Shown: positions 34,584 to 43,311, numbered from the stretch's first letter. The stretch is DNA of 64,000 nt from an archaeon (GCA_018694115.1 JABHNB010000012.1:1-64000); one strand, 5' to 3'. Made by a program: numbers and translations. Notes: generated by a model not told the origin, from the sequence alone.

Positions 34584-36014
34584 ATGGCAAAAAGTGGCAA
34601 AAAAGAATCCCCTTCTGTAAAACGTTATTTTATTACTGCTGCACAAGCTTCCTATGAGGAAAAAGAAAATAAGGAAGGAGAAATAGAGTATTTTCAAAGG
34701 GGCGATGTAGCGGATTTAAACAAACCTCTGATGAGGAATATTGAAAGAATGTGTGATGATTACGGTGCAGAACCAATAATTCTTAAAATGAGTGGAAAGA
34801 GCGTAAAAGAAGATGTAATGCATGAGTCTCTTGATGGTCTTCCTGAACCCTACAGAGGAAACAGGGCATTAAACAATAATATTAAAATTTCGGATATGGT
34901 TGTACCTCCACAGAACGTGGATCCGTCGACTGGAAGACTTAGATTTGCACAAAAAGATACAACCCTGGTTTATGCTCACTCTAAACAAAGATTAAGGGCA
35001 GTTCCTTCGAGTAATGCAAAGCTTCCAAAACTTCTTATTACAACCGGAGCAATCACCAACCCAAATTATAAAAGAACAAACCATAAGGGGGATGTTGCGT
35101 TTAGAGATCATGCATTCGGAGGAGTAATGGTTGAAGTGATCGGTGACGAAACTTATAATGTCCGGCACGTCCGAGCAATGAAAAACGGGACATTAGTAGA
35201 TATGGGTAGAAAATATGCGGCAGGCCGAGCAGCCACAACTGCTAAAACCGAAGCACTTGTTCTAGGAGACATTCATATGGGAGATCATGATCCAAAAACA
35301 ATGGCTGCAAATTACGAGATGATAGATCACTTCCAACCCCAGAGGCTCTTGCTACATGATCTCTTAAATGGAAATAGTGTAAATCCCCACGAGAAAGACA
35401 ACCTAATTACCCGGGCTAAGCAATGGAAAGACGGTCAGCTTTCAATAGAAAAAGAACTAAAACTCTGTAATGCCGAGTTAAACCGCTTTGCGAATGCTAT
35501 GGGAACCGGAAAGGTGTATGTTGTAGCCTCCAATCATAACTTTTTCCTAGACAGATATCTTGAATCAGGACGGATAGAGGAAGAACCGTGGAATACAGAA
35601 ATTGCCCTAAAATTAGCAAGCAAAATGGTCGAAGGAGAAGATCCAGTTAAAGCAGGAATAGAAATGATGGGCCCGCTACCCTCTAATGTTCACTTCCTGG
35701 ATCTTGAAGATGATCTTAAGGTTAGGGGATATCAATTAGCAAGTCATGGACACAAAGGTAATTCTGGAGCAAGAGGAGGAAACGCCGCTTCAAGAGAACT
35801 GGCTCATGGAAGGAGCATATCTGGACATTCTCATACTCCAGAACACCTTAGAGATACCATTATCGTCGGAACAAGCACCAAATTGAGTCTACCCTATACA
35901 AGAGGTTCTGCGAGTTCTTGGATGGGTGCTAATGCCGTTGTCTACGATAATGGTCTTGCACAACTTCTTCCGATAATCCAAGGTAAGTGGAAAGCTAAGG
36001 GATTTGAGTATTAA
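34584..36014 (+). CDS. Phage-type calcineurin-like metallophosphoesterase
   Basis: The C-terminal half carries LGDIHMGDHDP, RLLLHDLLNGNS, VASNHNFFLDR, LASHGHKGNSG and GHSHTPEHL, the full metal-ligand series of calcineurin-like enzymes. The N-terminal 200 residues are a separate domain (EYFQRGDVADLNKPLMRNIERM). The overall plan recalls the A1-like nuclease of T5-type phages (recollection), and DNA may be its substrate. It precedes a tyrosine recombinase by 47 bp, supporting a mobile or viral origin. Confidence 0.7.
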   Translation: MAKSGKKESPSVKRYFITAAQASYEEKENKEGEIEYFQRGDVADLNKPLMRNIERMCDDYGAEPIILKMSGKSVKEDVMHESLDGLPEPYRGNRALNNNIKISDMVVPPQNVDPSTGRLRFAQKDTTLVYAHSKQRLRAVPSSNAKLPKLLITTGAITNPNYKRTNHKGDVAFRDHAFGGVMVEVIGDETYNVRHVRAMKNGTLVDMGRKYAAGRAATTAKTEALVLGDIHMGDHDPKTMAANYEMIDHFQPQRLLLHDLLNGNSVNPHEKDNLITRAKQWKDGQLSIEKELKLCNAELNRFANAMGTGKVYVVASNHNFFLDRYLESGRIEEEPWNTEIALKLASKMVEGEDPVKAGIEMMGPLPSNVHFLDLEDDLKVRGYQLASHGHKGNSGARGGNAASRELAHGRSISGHSHTPEHLRDTIIVGTSTKLSLPYTRGSASSWMGANAVVYDNGLAQLLPIIQGKWKAKGFEY

Positions 36015-36061
36015 ATCAAAAGGGATATAAACCATGTTCGCACAATCTTTACAGGTGATGC

Positions 36062-36901
36062 ATGGATAATCAAGAATTTCTTAAGAAAATTGAAGTAGAA
36101 TTAAAAATTTCGAAAAATTCAATATACACCATTCGTAATTATCTTCGTGCGAACAATGATCTCCTATCCTTTGTAGACAAAACTCCAGACCAGATTACCG
36201 AAGACGATGTCAAGATGTTCATGGCCGAGAATCTTTCAGATAAGGCTTCTTCTTCAATTATATTGTTCTTGGCGGCAGTAAAATATGCTTATGTTTCAAT
36301 ATTAAAAAAGGACATAACTTCCTCGATAAGACGTCCAAAGAAAGAAAGAAGGATTCCAACAGTGCTTAGTAAGGAGGAAATTAAAAAACTATTCGGGGCA
36401 ATTAGCACTGCAAAATCAAAGCTCATGATATCTCTAATGTATGCTTGTGGGTTCAGAGTATCTGAATTAACAAGCTTAAAGATTAAGGATTTAGATTTTG
36501 AAGAAAGAATAGGGCACGTTCGTCAAGCAAAAGGAAGGAAGGACAGAATTTTTAATATCCCTGTTTTCCTCTTTAGCGATATAAAAAAATTGGCAGAGTA
36601 TCAGGAAGAATCCGGGAACGAACACCTTTTTACAAATCCTACAACCGGAAAAGGCCTTTCAACAAGAAACCTACAGAAAATGGTATCTTCTGCAGCTAAA
36701 AGGGCGGGGATAAAAAAAGATGTTCACTGCCATACTCTCCGCCACAGTTTTGCTACACACCTTCTAGAAAATAATGTAGATATAAGAAAGATACAGGAGC
36801 TTCTTGGACATGCAGATTTATCCACAACCCAAATATATACCCACATATCTACTGAAGAGCTCAAAAAAATCCCCAGCCCCTTGGATGGCCTGATGAATTA
36901 A
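36062..36901 (+). CDS. Tyrosine recombinase (XerA/XerC-like integrase)
   Basis: The catalytic set is present: Arg in ACGFRVSELTSLKI, Lys in the RQAKGRKDR hairpin, HCHTLRHSFATHLL (HxxR), the GHADLSTTQIY with the final His and the nucleophile Tyr. The N-terminal SAM-like core-binding domain spans residues 1-90. The 279-aa length fits archaeal XerA, which resolves chromosome dimers at dif, but an integrase role is equally open. No dif-like site is recognised nearby. Confidence 0.9.
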   Translation: MDNQEFLKKIEVELKISKNSIYTIRNYLRANNDLLSFVDKTPDQITEDDVKMFMAENLSDKASSSIILFLAAVKYAYVSILKKDITSSIRRPKKERRIPTVLSKEEIKKLFGAISTAKSKLMISLMYACGFRVSELTSLKIKDLDFEERIGHVRQAKGRKDRIFNIPVFLFSDIKKLAEYQEESGNEHLFTNPTTGKGLSTRNLQKMVSSAAKRAGIKKDVHCHTLRHSFATHLLENNVDIRKIQELLGHADLSTTQIYTHISTEELKKIPSPLDGLMN

Positions 36902-36967
36902 CAAGCGAATACAATCTATATTCTAGACCTTCCAAGTTCTTTTAAATGGAAGAATCCCCTAAATTCT

Positions 36968-37576
36968 ATGTCCAAAAGGAAAATAAGAAATGTCCTGAAA
37001 TCTCAAATGGTTGATGCGCTAGGATTTGCCATCGACGAATCAAATCATGGGGTGGACCATGAAGTATTTGTAATGCTTTGCTCAGATTTTGGAAAAGATT
37101 TTGAGCCTTATAAGACAAGTAAAAAAAGAAGAGTTACGGGGGGACCTACAGAAAGAAGATTATTAGAAGATCTAGAGCTTCGGGACTTTAGATACCTCTT
37201 TGTGGACCGTGTGGACTATGAGACTTATGGCAATCTAAACCTATTTGTAACTGTAGCAAGGAGATTGGCTTCCCAATTTACTGATCGAGGGAGAGAGAAA
37301 AAGAGTCTTGCACTCTATGTTGATGGAAAACTTAAGCCGTCTCAAATAGCAAATTTGAGTAAGGGAGTTTCTATAGATTATGGCCTTCCCCTAAGATCTG
37401 TAGGCGTATTGCCAATGCCAAAGAAAAAAAGGAAAAGAGGAAAACCCCTACCCTCTTATCCCATCGTTCCCTTATTGAGCATGGCAGATACGGCCGCAAA
37501 TTATATCATGACAAAGGATTCAAGGAGAAGTGACCTTGGAGATCTTTTTTCTAATAGAAGAATTGATTTAGAGTAG
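36968..37576 (+). CDS. Possible RNase H-fold nuclease-like protein (DUF3800-like)
   Basis: LGFAIDESNHGVDHEVFVML looks like the first strand and acidic motif of DUF3800-type proteins, LALYVDGKL could be a second acidic strand, and IVPLLSMADTAANYIMTKD resembles the terminal Asp helix. If so it would have an RNase H-like DDE/DDD site. The assignment is from pattern only. It sits between a tyrosine recombinase and a serine-recombinase remnant, which suits a nuclease of mobile origin. Confidence 0.45.
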   Translation: MSKRKIRNVLKSQMVDALGFAIDESNHGVDHEVFVMLCSDFGKDFEPYKTSKKRRVTGGPTERRLLEDLELRDFRYLFVDRVDYETYGNLNLFVTVARRLASQFTDRGREKKSLALYVDGKLKPSQIANLSKGVSIDYGLPLRSVGVLPMPKKKRKRGKPLPSYPIVPLLSMADTAANYIMTKDSRRSDLGDLFSNRRIDLE

Positions 37577-37617
37577 CTCTCCAATACATTTAAATTTACG
37601 GCCCTCTTCAAAAACCT

Positions 37618-38172
37618 ATGACTTGTGAAAAATGCGGATATCAGGATAAAAGAGAGGTAGATATTTTTGGAAGAAAGCTTTGCGGAGTTTGTGCCCATTT
37701 TTCTCCAGAAGATAAGGGGGACTGCTTCAATTACATTGCAGAAAAGATAGATTGGAAGATATTAGACACTTTTAGGAAATATAAACAGCTTCCTGGAGGG
37801 AAACAAAAATCTGGAATGTCCCGGAAAGCGGAACAGGGAAGGCCAGTAACAAGAGCTCCGTTAGGATATAATATCGTAGGAGGAAAACTGACCACAAACC
37901 AAGATTCTGCAAGAGTTCATTCATTATTCAAAACATTTCTCAGCAGAGAGTACTCTCTAAATTCTTTATCCAAAAACTTTGGTCTATCTATAAATGGTCT
38001 TAAAAAAGTTCTAACAAATAGAACATATCTCGGAGAAATAAAATTTGATGGTAATCTCCATAAGGGAGATCACAAACAATTAATCTCTCCAGAAATTTTT
38101 TATGCCGTTCAGAGAAAGTTAAAAGATTATTTGAAACCACGAAAAGGAAATTTTACTAACAAATCTGCTTAA
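37618..38172 (+). CDS. Zinc ribbon fused to serine-recombinase DNA-binding domain, no catalytic domain
   Basis: Residues 1-30 form a zinc ribbon (CEKCGY, then CGVCAHF). Residues 75-175 match the Recombinase domain of large serine recombinases: RAPLGYNIVGGKL, SLFKTFLSREYSLNSLSKNFGLS, LTNRTYLGEIKFDG and LISPEIFYAVQRKL. The resolvase catalytic domain is absent, so it cannot recombine DNA alone. The intact frame and added zinc ribbon suggest a domesticated DNA-binding protein. Its stop overlaps the convergent gene by 4 bp. Confidence 0.8.
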   Translation: MTCEKCGYQDKREVDIFGRKLCGVCAHFSPEDKGDCFNYIAEKIDWKILDTFRKYKQLPGGKQKSGMSRKAEQGRPVTRAPLGYNIVGGKLTTNQDSARVHSLFKTFLSREYSLNSLSKNFGLSINGLKKVLTNRTYLGEIKFDGNLHKGDHKQLISPEIFYAVQRKLKDYLKPRKGNFTNKSA

Positions 38173-38627
38173 TCTTTTTCATTAGATCTTGCTTCTTTTT
38201 CATTATCTACCTTTAATAAATTCCCGATTCTTTTTACCATCTCCTCTTCAAAAGAATAAGCACATTCTCCAGAAAGAAATGCTTCTTCTCCCTCAATTGC
38301 TTTCCTCAATCCCTCTTTGTCTTCTTCGCTTTGAGCCCATACTCCCCTCTCTTCAAAAGTTTCCATCAAGGCATAGATTGCACAGACGGCACCATAGAAT
38401 CGAAGCCGCTTACCATAAAATTCCCGGATATTTCTTAAATAATTTGATGCCATTTCAGAATCCAACCGCCCTAATCGATCCGATTTCTCAATATATTCTT
38501 TCTCTCCCCAAATATCTTCCAACTCAACTAACTCTTGAAGATCAAAACATTTCCTAAGAAGTCCTTTGCAAATTTCTCTTGCCTCATCTTGCCCGATGTA
38601 TCCAGGAATATTCATTTTTTGTTTCAC
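38169..38627 (-). CDS. Hypothetical helical protein, 152 aa
   Basis: Predicted all-helical and acidic (QDEAREICKGLLRKCFDLQELVELEDIW, EEAFLSGECAYSFEEEMVKRIGNLL). It is 12 bp downstream of the uS9 gene on the same strand and may ride on the ribosomal operon. I do not recognise the family. Confidence 0.55.
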   Translation of the reverse strand: MKQKMNIPGYIGQDEAREICKGLLRKCFDLQELVELEDIWGEKEYIEKSDRLGRLDSEMASNYLRNIREFYGKRLRFYGAVCAIYALMETFEERGVWAQSEEDKEGLRKAIEGEEAFLSGECAYSFEEEMVKRIGNLLKVDNEKEARSNEKD

Positions 38628-38639
38628 AATGAAGATAAA

Positions 38640-39041
38640 CTATCTCTTAGAACTCTGTCGCATACTTCGAGCCTTAGAATCTCCTGGTTTGCAAGCTTCC
38701 TTCCTTCGGGTATCTGCAACTAAAAGATTTCTATCATATGCAAGGAAAGAATTCCTAACATTTTTATCTCCAGTAAATTGTACAATTGCCTTCGCAATAG
38801 CTAATCTTGCAGCCTCAACTTGGCAGGAAAGTCCTCCTCCACTAACATTCAAAGCAATATCAAATTTCAAATCTCCAAGAACATCCTCAGCTAAAATAAG
38901 TGGTTCACTAATCTCTAACTGTTGCAATTCAGGTAAGAATGTCAAGGGTTTTTTATTAAATGTAACATTTCCTGTTCCTTCAACTATTGTTGCTTTAGCG
39001 ACTGCAGTTTTCCTTTTCCCAGAAACGACTAATCCGTTCAT
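38640..39041 (-). CDS. rps9: Ribosomal protein uS9
   Basis: SGKRKTAVAKATIVEGTGNVTFN is the uS9 N-terminus; NVSGGGLSCQVEAARLAIAKAIVQF is the conserved core; the C-terminus ends KARSMRQSSKR, the tail that reaches the P-site tRNA. The tail region DTRRKEACKPGDSKARS is normal for archaea. It overlaps uL13 by 4 bp. Confidence 0.97.
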   Translation of the reverse strand: MNGLVVSGKRKTAVAKATIVEGTGNVTFNKKPLTFLPELQQLEISEPLILAEDVLGDLKFDIALNVSGGGLSCQVEAARLAIAKAIVQFTGDKNVRNSFLAYDRNLLVADTRRKEACKPGDSKARSMRQSSKR

Positions 39042-39445
39042 CTTAATGCCCTCACTATTTCTTTAATTGTAGAATACTTATTTGGTCTTTTATGTTCTAT
39101 CTTTTTGACTTCCTGACCTTCTTTAACTTCTCCGGATCCAACATAACATTTTAATCTTTTATGGGCCTCTCTTCCCTTTGCTCGATCCCAAGGCAGCATT
39201 CCCCTTATCATTCTCTTCAATAATCTATCTGCCTGACGAATATATTTTGGACCCTTTAGTGAACCCCCCCTTCCCATTTCTCTTTTCAACTGGATCTTTT
39301 TAACAATAACATCCTTACTTCCCGAAACGATAACTCCCTCTGAGTTAATAACATCTACAGAATTTCCCTTAAGTAATTCTTTAGCTACGAAGGAACCAAG
39401 TCTTCCCAAAATCGCATCCTTTCCATCAACAATTATTTTTACCAT
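39038..39445 (-). CDS. rpl13: Ribosomal protein uL13
   Basis: VDGKDAILGRLGSFVAKELLKG and the internal RMIRGMLPWDRAKGREAHKRLKCYVG are diagnostic. Length 135 aa. It starts 1 bp after eL18 and overlaps uS9, as in the conserved archaeal operon. Confidence 0.97.
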   Translation of the reverse strand: MVKIIVDGKDAILGRLGSFVAKELLKGNSVDVINSEGVIVSGSKDVIVKKIQLKREMGRGGSLKGPKYIRQADRLLKRMIRGMLPWDRAKGREAHKRLKCYVGSGEVKEGQEVKKIEHKRPNKYSTIKEIVRALR

Positions 39446-39446
39446 T

Positions 39447-39809
39447 TTAATTTAAAATCTTCAAACCATTTAATTTAGGATTCTTTTTCATCTCATCTGT
39501 GATAAAAACAAATTCTGCCTTTGCATCTTTGATCTTCTCAAGAGCTTTATCCGAAGCCCCCCATGCAACAATCTTTTTTGCCGCATCTAACTCTCCAGCG
39601 CTCAAAACCTTTCCTGCAATAATTACATCTCCCTCAATCATAGAAATTTCTTTCAAATTAACTGCAGGCCATCTTCTTTTTGGTCGTGCTAGTTCCTTAG
39701 CAACAACAGGGTTTGTTTTCTTAAGTGTTATAATAGTCTCGACTAAGGTTGGATCCATCTTTGATCTCATCCTTTTCTCGATTTTTGTTTTACTCAATTT
39801 TATTTCCAT
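39447..39809 (-). CDS. rpl18e: Ribosomal protein eL18
   Basis: The eL18 core is visible as RPKRRWPAVNLKEISM, then VIIAGKVLSAGELDAAKKIVAWGASDKALEKI. At 120 aa it is the usual archaeal length. tRNA-Leu lies 22 bp upstream on the same strand. Confidence 0.95.
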   Translation of the reverse strand: MEIKLSKTKIEKRMRSKMDPTLVETIITLKKTNPVVAKELARPKRRWPAVNLKEISMIEGDVIIAGKVLSAGELDAAKKIVAWGASDKALEKIKDAKAEFVFITDEMKKNPKLNGLKILN

Positions 39810-39831
39810 TTTTTATTACATCTCCTCGCGA

Positions 39832-39915
39832 TGGGGAGAGGAGGATTCGAACCCCCGTAAGCACTAAGCTAACACGCCCTTAACGTGTCCCGTTTGACCG
39901 CTCCGGCATCTCCCC
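39832..39915 (-). tRNA. tRNA-Leu, anticodon AAG as read
   Basis: The 84-nt minus-strand gene has acceptor GGGGAGA/TCTCCCC, a long variable arm (TTAGCTTAGTGCTTAC) and T-loop TTCGAAT. The anticodon stem is ACACG/CGTGT with loop TTAAGGG, giving anticodon AAG where archaea normally have GAG. No CCA is encoded. Its body is nearly identical to the tRNA-Leu(CAA) at 50050. It is embedded in the ribosomal operon between rpoD and eL18. Confidence 0.9.
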
Positions 39916-39939
39916 ACAAGATCCCTTAACTTACGATCA

Positions 39940-40653
39940 TTATTTTAATACTTTAGAGACTTCAGAAAGATTAGCTTTCAAAGCCTTCGCAGCCTCGATA
40001 AAAATATCTTTGGCTTCAATTTGTCCCCAGGATTCTATAGAGAACAATAATTCATCACCAAACTTAATCTCAACGCCAGGAAAGTTTTTCATATCTTCTT
40101 GATCTAACTCGCACTCTGAGGCATCGTTAACTTTCAATTTGTCTCCTTCAAGTTTGAAGACCTTAGGATATAGCTTTGCTAATTCCTTCTGTCCTTCACC
40201 TTCCTTAGAGATTGTAATTGCAGGCATTTGTCCATAGAAAACTAATCCGGGAACAAATCTAGCATGATCTTTTCCTTTTCCAGTTGTAGCTCTAGCAACA
40301 AGTTCAATTTCTTGACCCTCTTCAAGGAGCACAATAGGCATATCTTCATAGATAACTTCTGAACCAAGTTCTCCAGAAAGAACTTCAGTTCCTTCTTTCT
40401 TCCCCTTTGTCTTAAGCTTCATTTCAATAGATTGTCCTTCCTTCAGCTTTTGATTTTTCAAGGGGATTAATCCCAGTCGGTGTGCAATAACCTCATCATA
40501 TAATGCCGAATCGTTTTTGTAAATGTCTGCTTCGCTAATCGCTAAAATTGAAATTTCGTTAACGCTTCTTCGGATAGCATTAGCTAGACTTATGTTCATA
40601 TCTGTAACAAACTTCATTTTTCCTGTTTCTTCCGTAATTATTTTCATTGCCAT
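39940..40653 (-). CDS. rpoD: DNA-directed RNA polymerase subunit D (Rpb3-like)
   Basis: The dimerisation domain (FVTDMNISLANAIRRSVNEIS) and the inserted platform (YDEVIAHRLGLIPLKN) identify subunit D. The ferredoxin-like Cys cluster found in some archaea is absent. 237 aa. It follows uS11 by 30 bp in the conserved operon. Confidence 0.96.
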   Translation of the reverse strand: MAMKIITEETGKMKFVTDMNISLANAIRRSVNEISILAISEADIYKNDSALYDEVIAHRLGLIPLKNQKLKEGQSIEMKLKTKGKKEGTEVLSGELGSEVIYEDMPIVLLEEGQEIELVARATTGKGKDHARFVPGLVFYGQMPAITISKEGEGQKELAKLYPKVFKLEGDKLKVNDASECELDQEDMKNFPGVEIKFGDELLFSIESWGQIEAKDIFIEAAKALKANLSEVSKVLK

Positions 40654-40683
40654 GTTTTTTTATCTGATTTTTAGTTTATAAGT

Positions 40684-41073
40684 TTATACTCTTCGTCCCC
40701 TTCGGCCACCTTTCTTCTTTGGGCCGCCCCGAGGGATACTTGTGGTCTCAGCTATACTGATAATCTTAAATCCTTCTTTAGTTAAAGTTCGAACAATCGC
40801 ATGAGCTCCCGGACCAATACCTGTAGCTCCAGTCTTCCCCTTCATTCTAACATAAAGAGTTTTTATCTTATAATCCTTACACATATCCTGAACTCTCTTA
40901 GCAATAAACATTGCGATAGTCGGATTTGCCTTCATACGGTCATGCTTAGTAATCTGTCCACCAGAAATCTTACCTATCGTATTTCCCGCTAGATCTGTTA
41001 CTGTTGCAATGGTATTGTTAAAACTAGCATAAATATTCAAAATTGCAGTGTTGTCATCTTTCTTAGTTGCCAT
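40684..41073 (-). CDS. rps11: Ribosomal protein uS11
   Basis: LNIYASFNNTIATVTDLAGNTI, then VRMKGKTGATGIGPGAHAIV and the tail TSIPRGGPKKKGGRRGRRV are typical. 129 aa; begins 3 bp after uS4. Confidence 0.97.
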   Translation of the reverse strand: MATKKDDNTAILNIYASFNNTIATVTDLAGNTIGKISGGQITKHDRMKANPTIAMFIAKRVQDMCKDYKIKTLYVRMKGKTGATGIGPGAHAIVRTLTKEGFKIISIAETTSIPRGGPKKKGGRRGRRV

Positions 41074-41075
41074 TA

Positions 41076-41714
41076 TTATTTGCCTTCCTCCGAAGGTACA
41101 CTCGGGAGTGCAGCCTCTTCAGATTTACTTTCTTCAACTTTCTCTTCTTCAACTTTCTCTTCTTCAACTTTCTCTGTTTCCGCAGGAGCTACCTCTTCCT
41201 TGCCCTCTTCAGAAGGTACTTCTTCAGATACCTTAGCTTCGGCCTTTGGTGCCTTCGCTTTCCTTTCTTTAATAGAAATTTTATCTTCTAAATCCTTAGT
41301 AACTAAAAACGAAGGAGAGTTAACTACATTCCCATCAACTAAAACATTTTTGTGAACGATTAACTGTCTTGCTTGTTTGACAGTGTTTGCTAACTTTTTC
41401 TTGAATGCCATTGTTTGTAATCTCCTGTCCAATAAATTCTCTTCTGTTAAAGCAAGAACATCCGAAACGTCTCCAATTCCAAGCCCCATCCTGTTTAACT
41501 TATCAAAGAATTCTTTTTGTGTTTCTATATCTGATCCAATCAGTGTTTTTGCTCTCTTCCTAAATTTTGAAACCGTGGACTTAGCTTTCCAAATCTCTCT
41601 TTTATTCTTTAGTCCATATTTCTTTATCAAAACATTTTCTTCATCCATTCTCGTTCGGTCAAACAACTGTTTAGGCCTGCTGAATAATTTTCTTTTCTTC
41701 TTTATGTCTCCCAT
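41076..41714 (-). CDS. rps4: Ribosomal protein uS4 with acidic C-terminal extension
   Basis: The S4 RNA-binding core (LDRRLQTMAFKKKLANTVKQARQLIVHKN VLVDG) is normal up to about residue 155. It is followed by a roughly 55-residue Glu/Val/Lys low-complexity tail (EKVEEEKVEEEKVEESKSEE), an extension seen in some DPANN ribosomal proteins. The tail gives the plus-strand Ser-rich shadow ORFs. Confidence 0.96.
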   Translation of the reverse strand: MGDIKKKRKLFSRPKQLFDRTRMDEENVLIKKYGLKNKREIWKAKSTVSKFRKRAKTLIGSDIETQKEFFDKLNRMGLGIGDVSDVLALTEENLLDRRLQTMAFKKKLANTVKQARQLIVHKNVLVDGNVVNSPSFLVTKDLEDKISIKERKAKAPKAEAKVSEEVPSEEGKEEVAPAETEKVEEEKVEEEKVEESKSEEAALPSVPSEEGK

Positions 41715-41715
41715 C

Positions 41716-42183
41716 TTATTTCTTCTTTACTCCAACAGCACCAGATTTCTTTCTGTTTCTCCTGAAGTTCGATTTAGTTCTCTGACCCCTAACTGGCAAC
41801 TTAAGTGCATGCCTATTTCCTCGGTAAGATCTAATTTTCTTAAGTCTCTTAACATCAAATTCCTTCCTTAGATCAAGATCGGATCCCTGTAAATGTAAAT
41901 CCTCTCCACCATCAAAATCCTTCTGCCTATTTTTCAAAAATGCCGGGATTTTTGGATTTTTTACAAATTCCTCAAGCTTTTCTGTTTCTTCAGTTTCAAG
42001 ATCTTGAATTTGTTTGTTTTTATCTAATCCTAATATCTTACAAATCGCACTAGCAAATGCCCATGAGATTCCTTTAATCTTAGTCAAACCAACAAGGAGC
42101 TTTTTGTCCCCCGGAAGATCTTTCCCTAAAATTCTAATTAAGGTAACTTCTTTCTCTTCGTGATTTCTTTTATCTTTTTCCAT
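41716..42183 (-). CDS. rps13: Ribosomal protein uS13
   Basis: RILGKDLPGDKKLLVGLTKIKGISWAFASAICK opens the protein; the C-terminus has RSYRGNRHALKLPVRGQRT and NFRRNRKKSGAVGVKKK. 155 aa. First gene of the uS13-uS4-uS11 run, 11 bp after DUF655. Confidence 0.97.
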   Translation of the reverse strand: MEKDKRNHEEKEVTLIRILGKDLPGDKKLLVGLTKIKGISWAFASAICKILGLDKNKQIQDLETEETEKLEEFVKNPKIPAFLKNRQKDFDGGEDLHLQGSDLDLRKEFDVKRLKKIRSYRGNRHALKLPVRGQRTKSNFRRNRKKSGAVGVKKK

Positions 42184-42194
42184 TTTTTTTCAAT

Positions 42195-42761
42195 TTATCC
42201 TATGAAAAGATTATGTCTTTTCAATTCAGTCAGTTCTTCCATAATCCGTTTCTCAACGACTCTTGCCGGATCTGGCATATTGTGAACCCTTTTCTTAATA
42301 TCCTCAAAGGATTCAAATGATTTCTCGTCCCTCGCCTCTAGAATGGCCTGGGTATGTTTCTTTCCTAGGCCTGGGAGTAACTCAAATTGATGAAGTCGAG
42401 TGTTCATCGCTTGTGCACTGTTGAAAAAGTCAACGAATTTTTGTTCGTTTTCTTTAACCGATTTCTCGACAAATTCTTCTAACTGAATTTTAGCAGTCTC
42501 AGTTAGCTTCTCTCTTGGACATCTTCCAAGGATGTACTGTACTTTTTCTCTTTTACCTTCTCCGATATAGGCTATTTCTCCTATCTCAAATTTTTCCCCT
42601 CTCCGAGGAACCAATTGTAAAAGAGTAAAATGACTAGTCCCAATAGCTTGAGCCAAGGGCATCATTTTGTTTTCTAACGGGTAACCGTATGGAAGAAAAT
42701 CTAATACTACTGCATTTTCTTCTTTCGTCTGAGTACGAGCATTTCCAAATCTTGATTCCAT
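42195..42761 (-). CDS. DUF655 family RNA/DNA-binding protein
   Basis: VLDFLPYGYPLENK, QLVPRRGEKFEIGEIAYIGEGKREKV and the HhH LLPGLGKKHTQAILEAR are the DUF655 (COG1491) signatures: an OB-like part plus helix-hairpin-helix. It is nearly always next to rpoF in archaea, as here (2 bp gap). The role is unknown; nucleic-acid binding is inferred. Confidence 0.9.
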   Translation of the reverse strand: MESRFGNARTQTKEENAVVLDFLPYGYPLENKMMPLAQAIGTSHFTLLQLVPRRGEKFEIGEIAYIGEGKREKVQYILGRCPREKLTETAKIQLEEFVEKSVKENEQKFVDFFNSAQAMNTRLHQFELLPGLGKKHTQAILEARDEKSFESFEDIKKRVHNMPDPARVVEKRIMEELTELKRHNLFIG

Positions 42762-42763
42762 AG

Positions 42764-43066
42764 TTAATATTTTTTGACAACATCTAAAATTTTATTTATT
42801 TCCTCTTGATCCAAGGAAACTTCACTGACAACCTTGTTTAATTCCGAAGCATCTTCTGGCATAAAATCTACTATCTTTACAATATAAGCATCTTTTAGCT
42901 TGATTAAGTCTAGGGCTTTTAACTCATCACTCATTTCTTTTGCCTTCTTAGCGTCCATCTTTACAAACTTTTTAATAAAAACCTTGATTTCTTTTTCTCT
43001 ATCTGAATCTCCAGCTAATGCCGCAACTTCTGCCATTGTTATTGGGGTTTCTTCTGTGATTACCAT
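42764..43066 (-). CDS. rpoF: RNA polymerase subunit F (Rpb4-like)
   Basis: The 100-aa helical protein (ITEETPITMAEVAALAG ..., MSDELKALDLIKLKDAYIVKIVDFMPEDASELNKV, SLDQEEINKILDVVKKY) matches archaeal RpoF, the partner of RpoE in the stalk. It shares its first base with the eL21 stop. Confidence 0.92.
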   Translation of the reverse strand: MVITEETPITMAEVAALAGDSDREKEIKVFIKKFVKMDAKKAKEMSDELKALDLIKLKDAYIVKIVDFMPEDASELNKVVSEVSLDQEEINKILDVVKKY

Positions 43067-43311
43067 TATATCTTTTTTAGGTGTGCAGGGTGGATTATAA
43101 ACGTTTTCATCTTGTTTCCATCCTTTATTTCAACTAATTTAAACTTCCCTCTTGAACCACTAACCTTTCCACTTTGTCCTTTCAGTCTTTCTGGAAACGA
43201 AACCCTGATTCCCTTATCAGTTACTATCGCAACGGTTTCCCCGTCGCTAATTTTCTTAAAGTACTGACTAAGTCTTAATTTCCCTTTTTGTCTGATTCGT
43301 TTTCCTTTCAT
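43066..43311 (-). CDS. rpl21e: Ribosomal protein eL21
   Basis: The 81-aa frame (KGKRIRQKGKLRLSQYFKKISDGETVAIV, RLKGQSGKVSGSRGKFKLVEI, FIIHPAHLKKI) is eL21. It is first in the RpoF-DUF655-uS13 operon. Confidence 0.95.
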   Translation of the reverse strand: MKGKRIRQKGKLRLSQYFKKISDGETVAIVTDKGIRVSFPERLKGQSGKVSGSRGKFKLVEIKDGNKMKTFIIHPAHLKKI

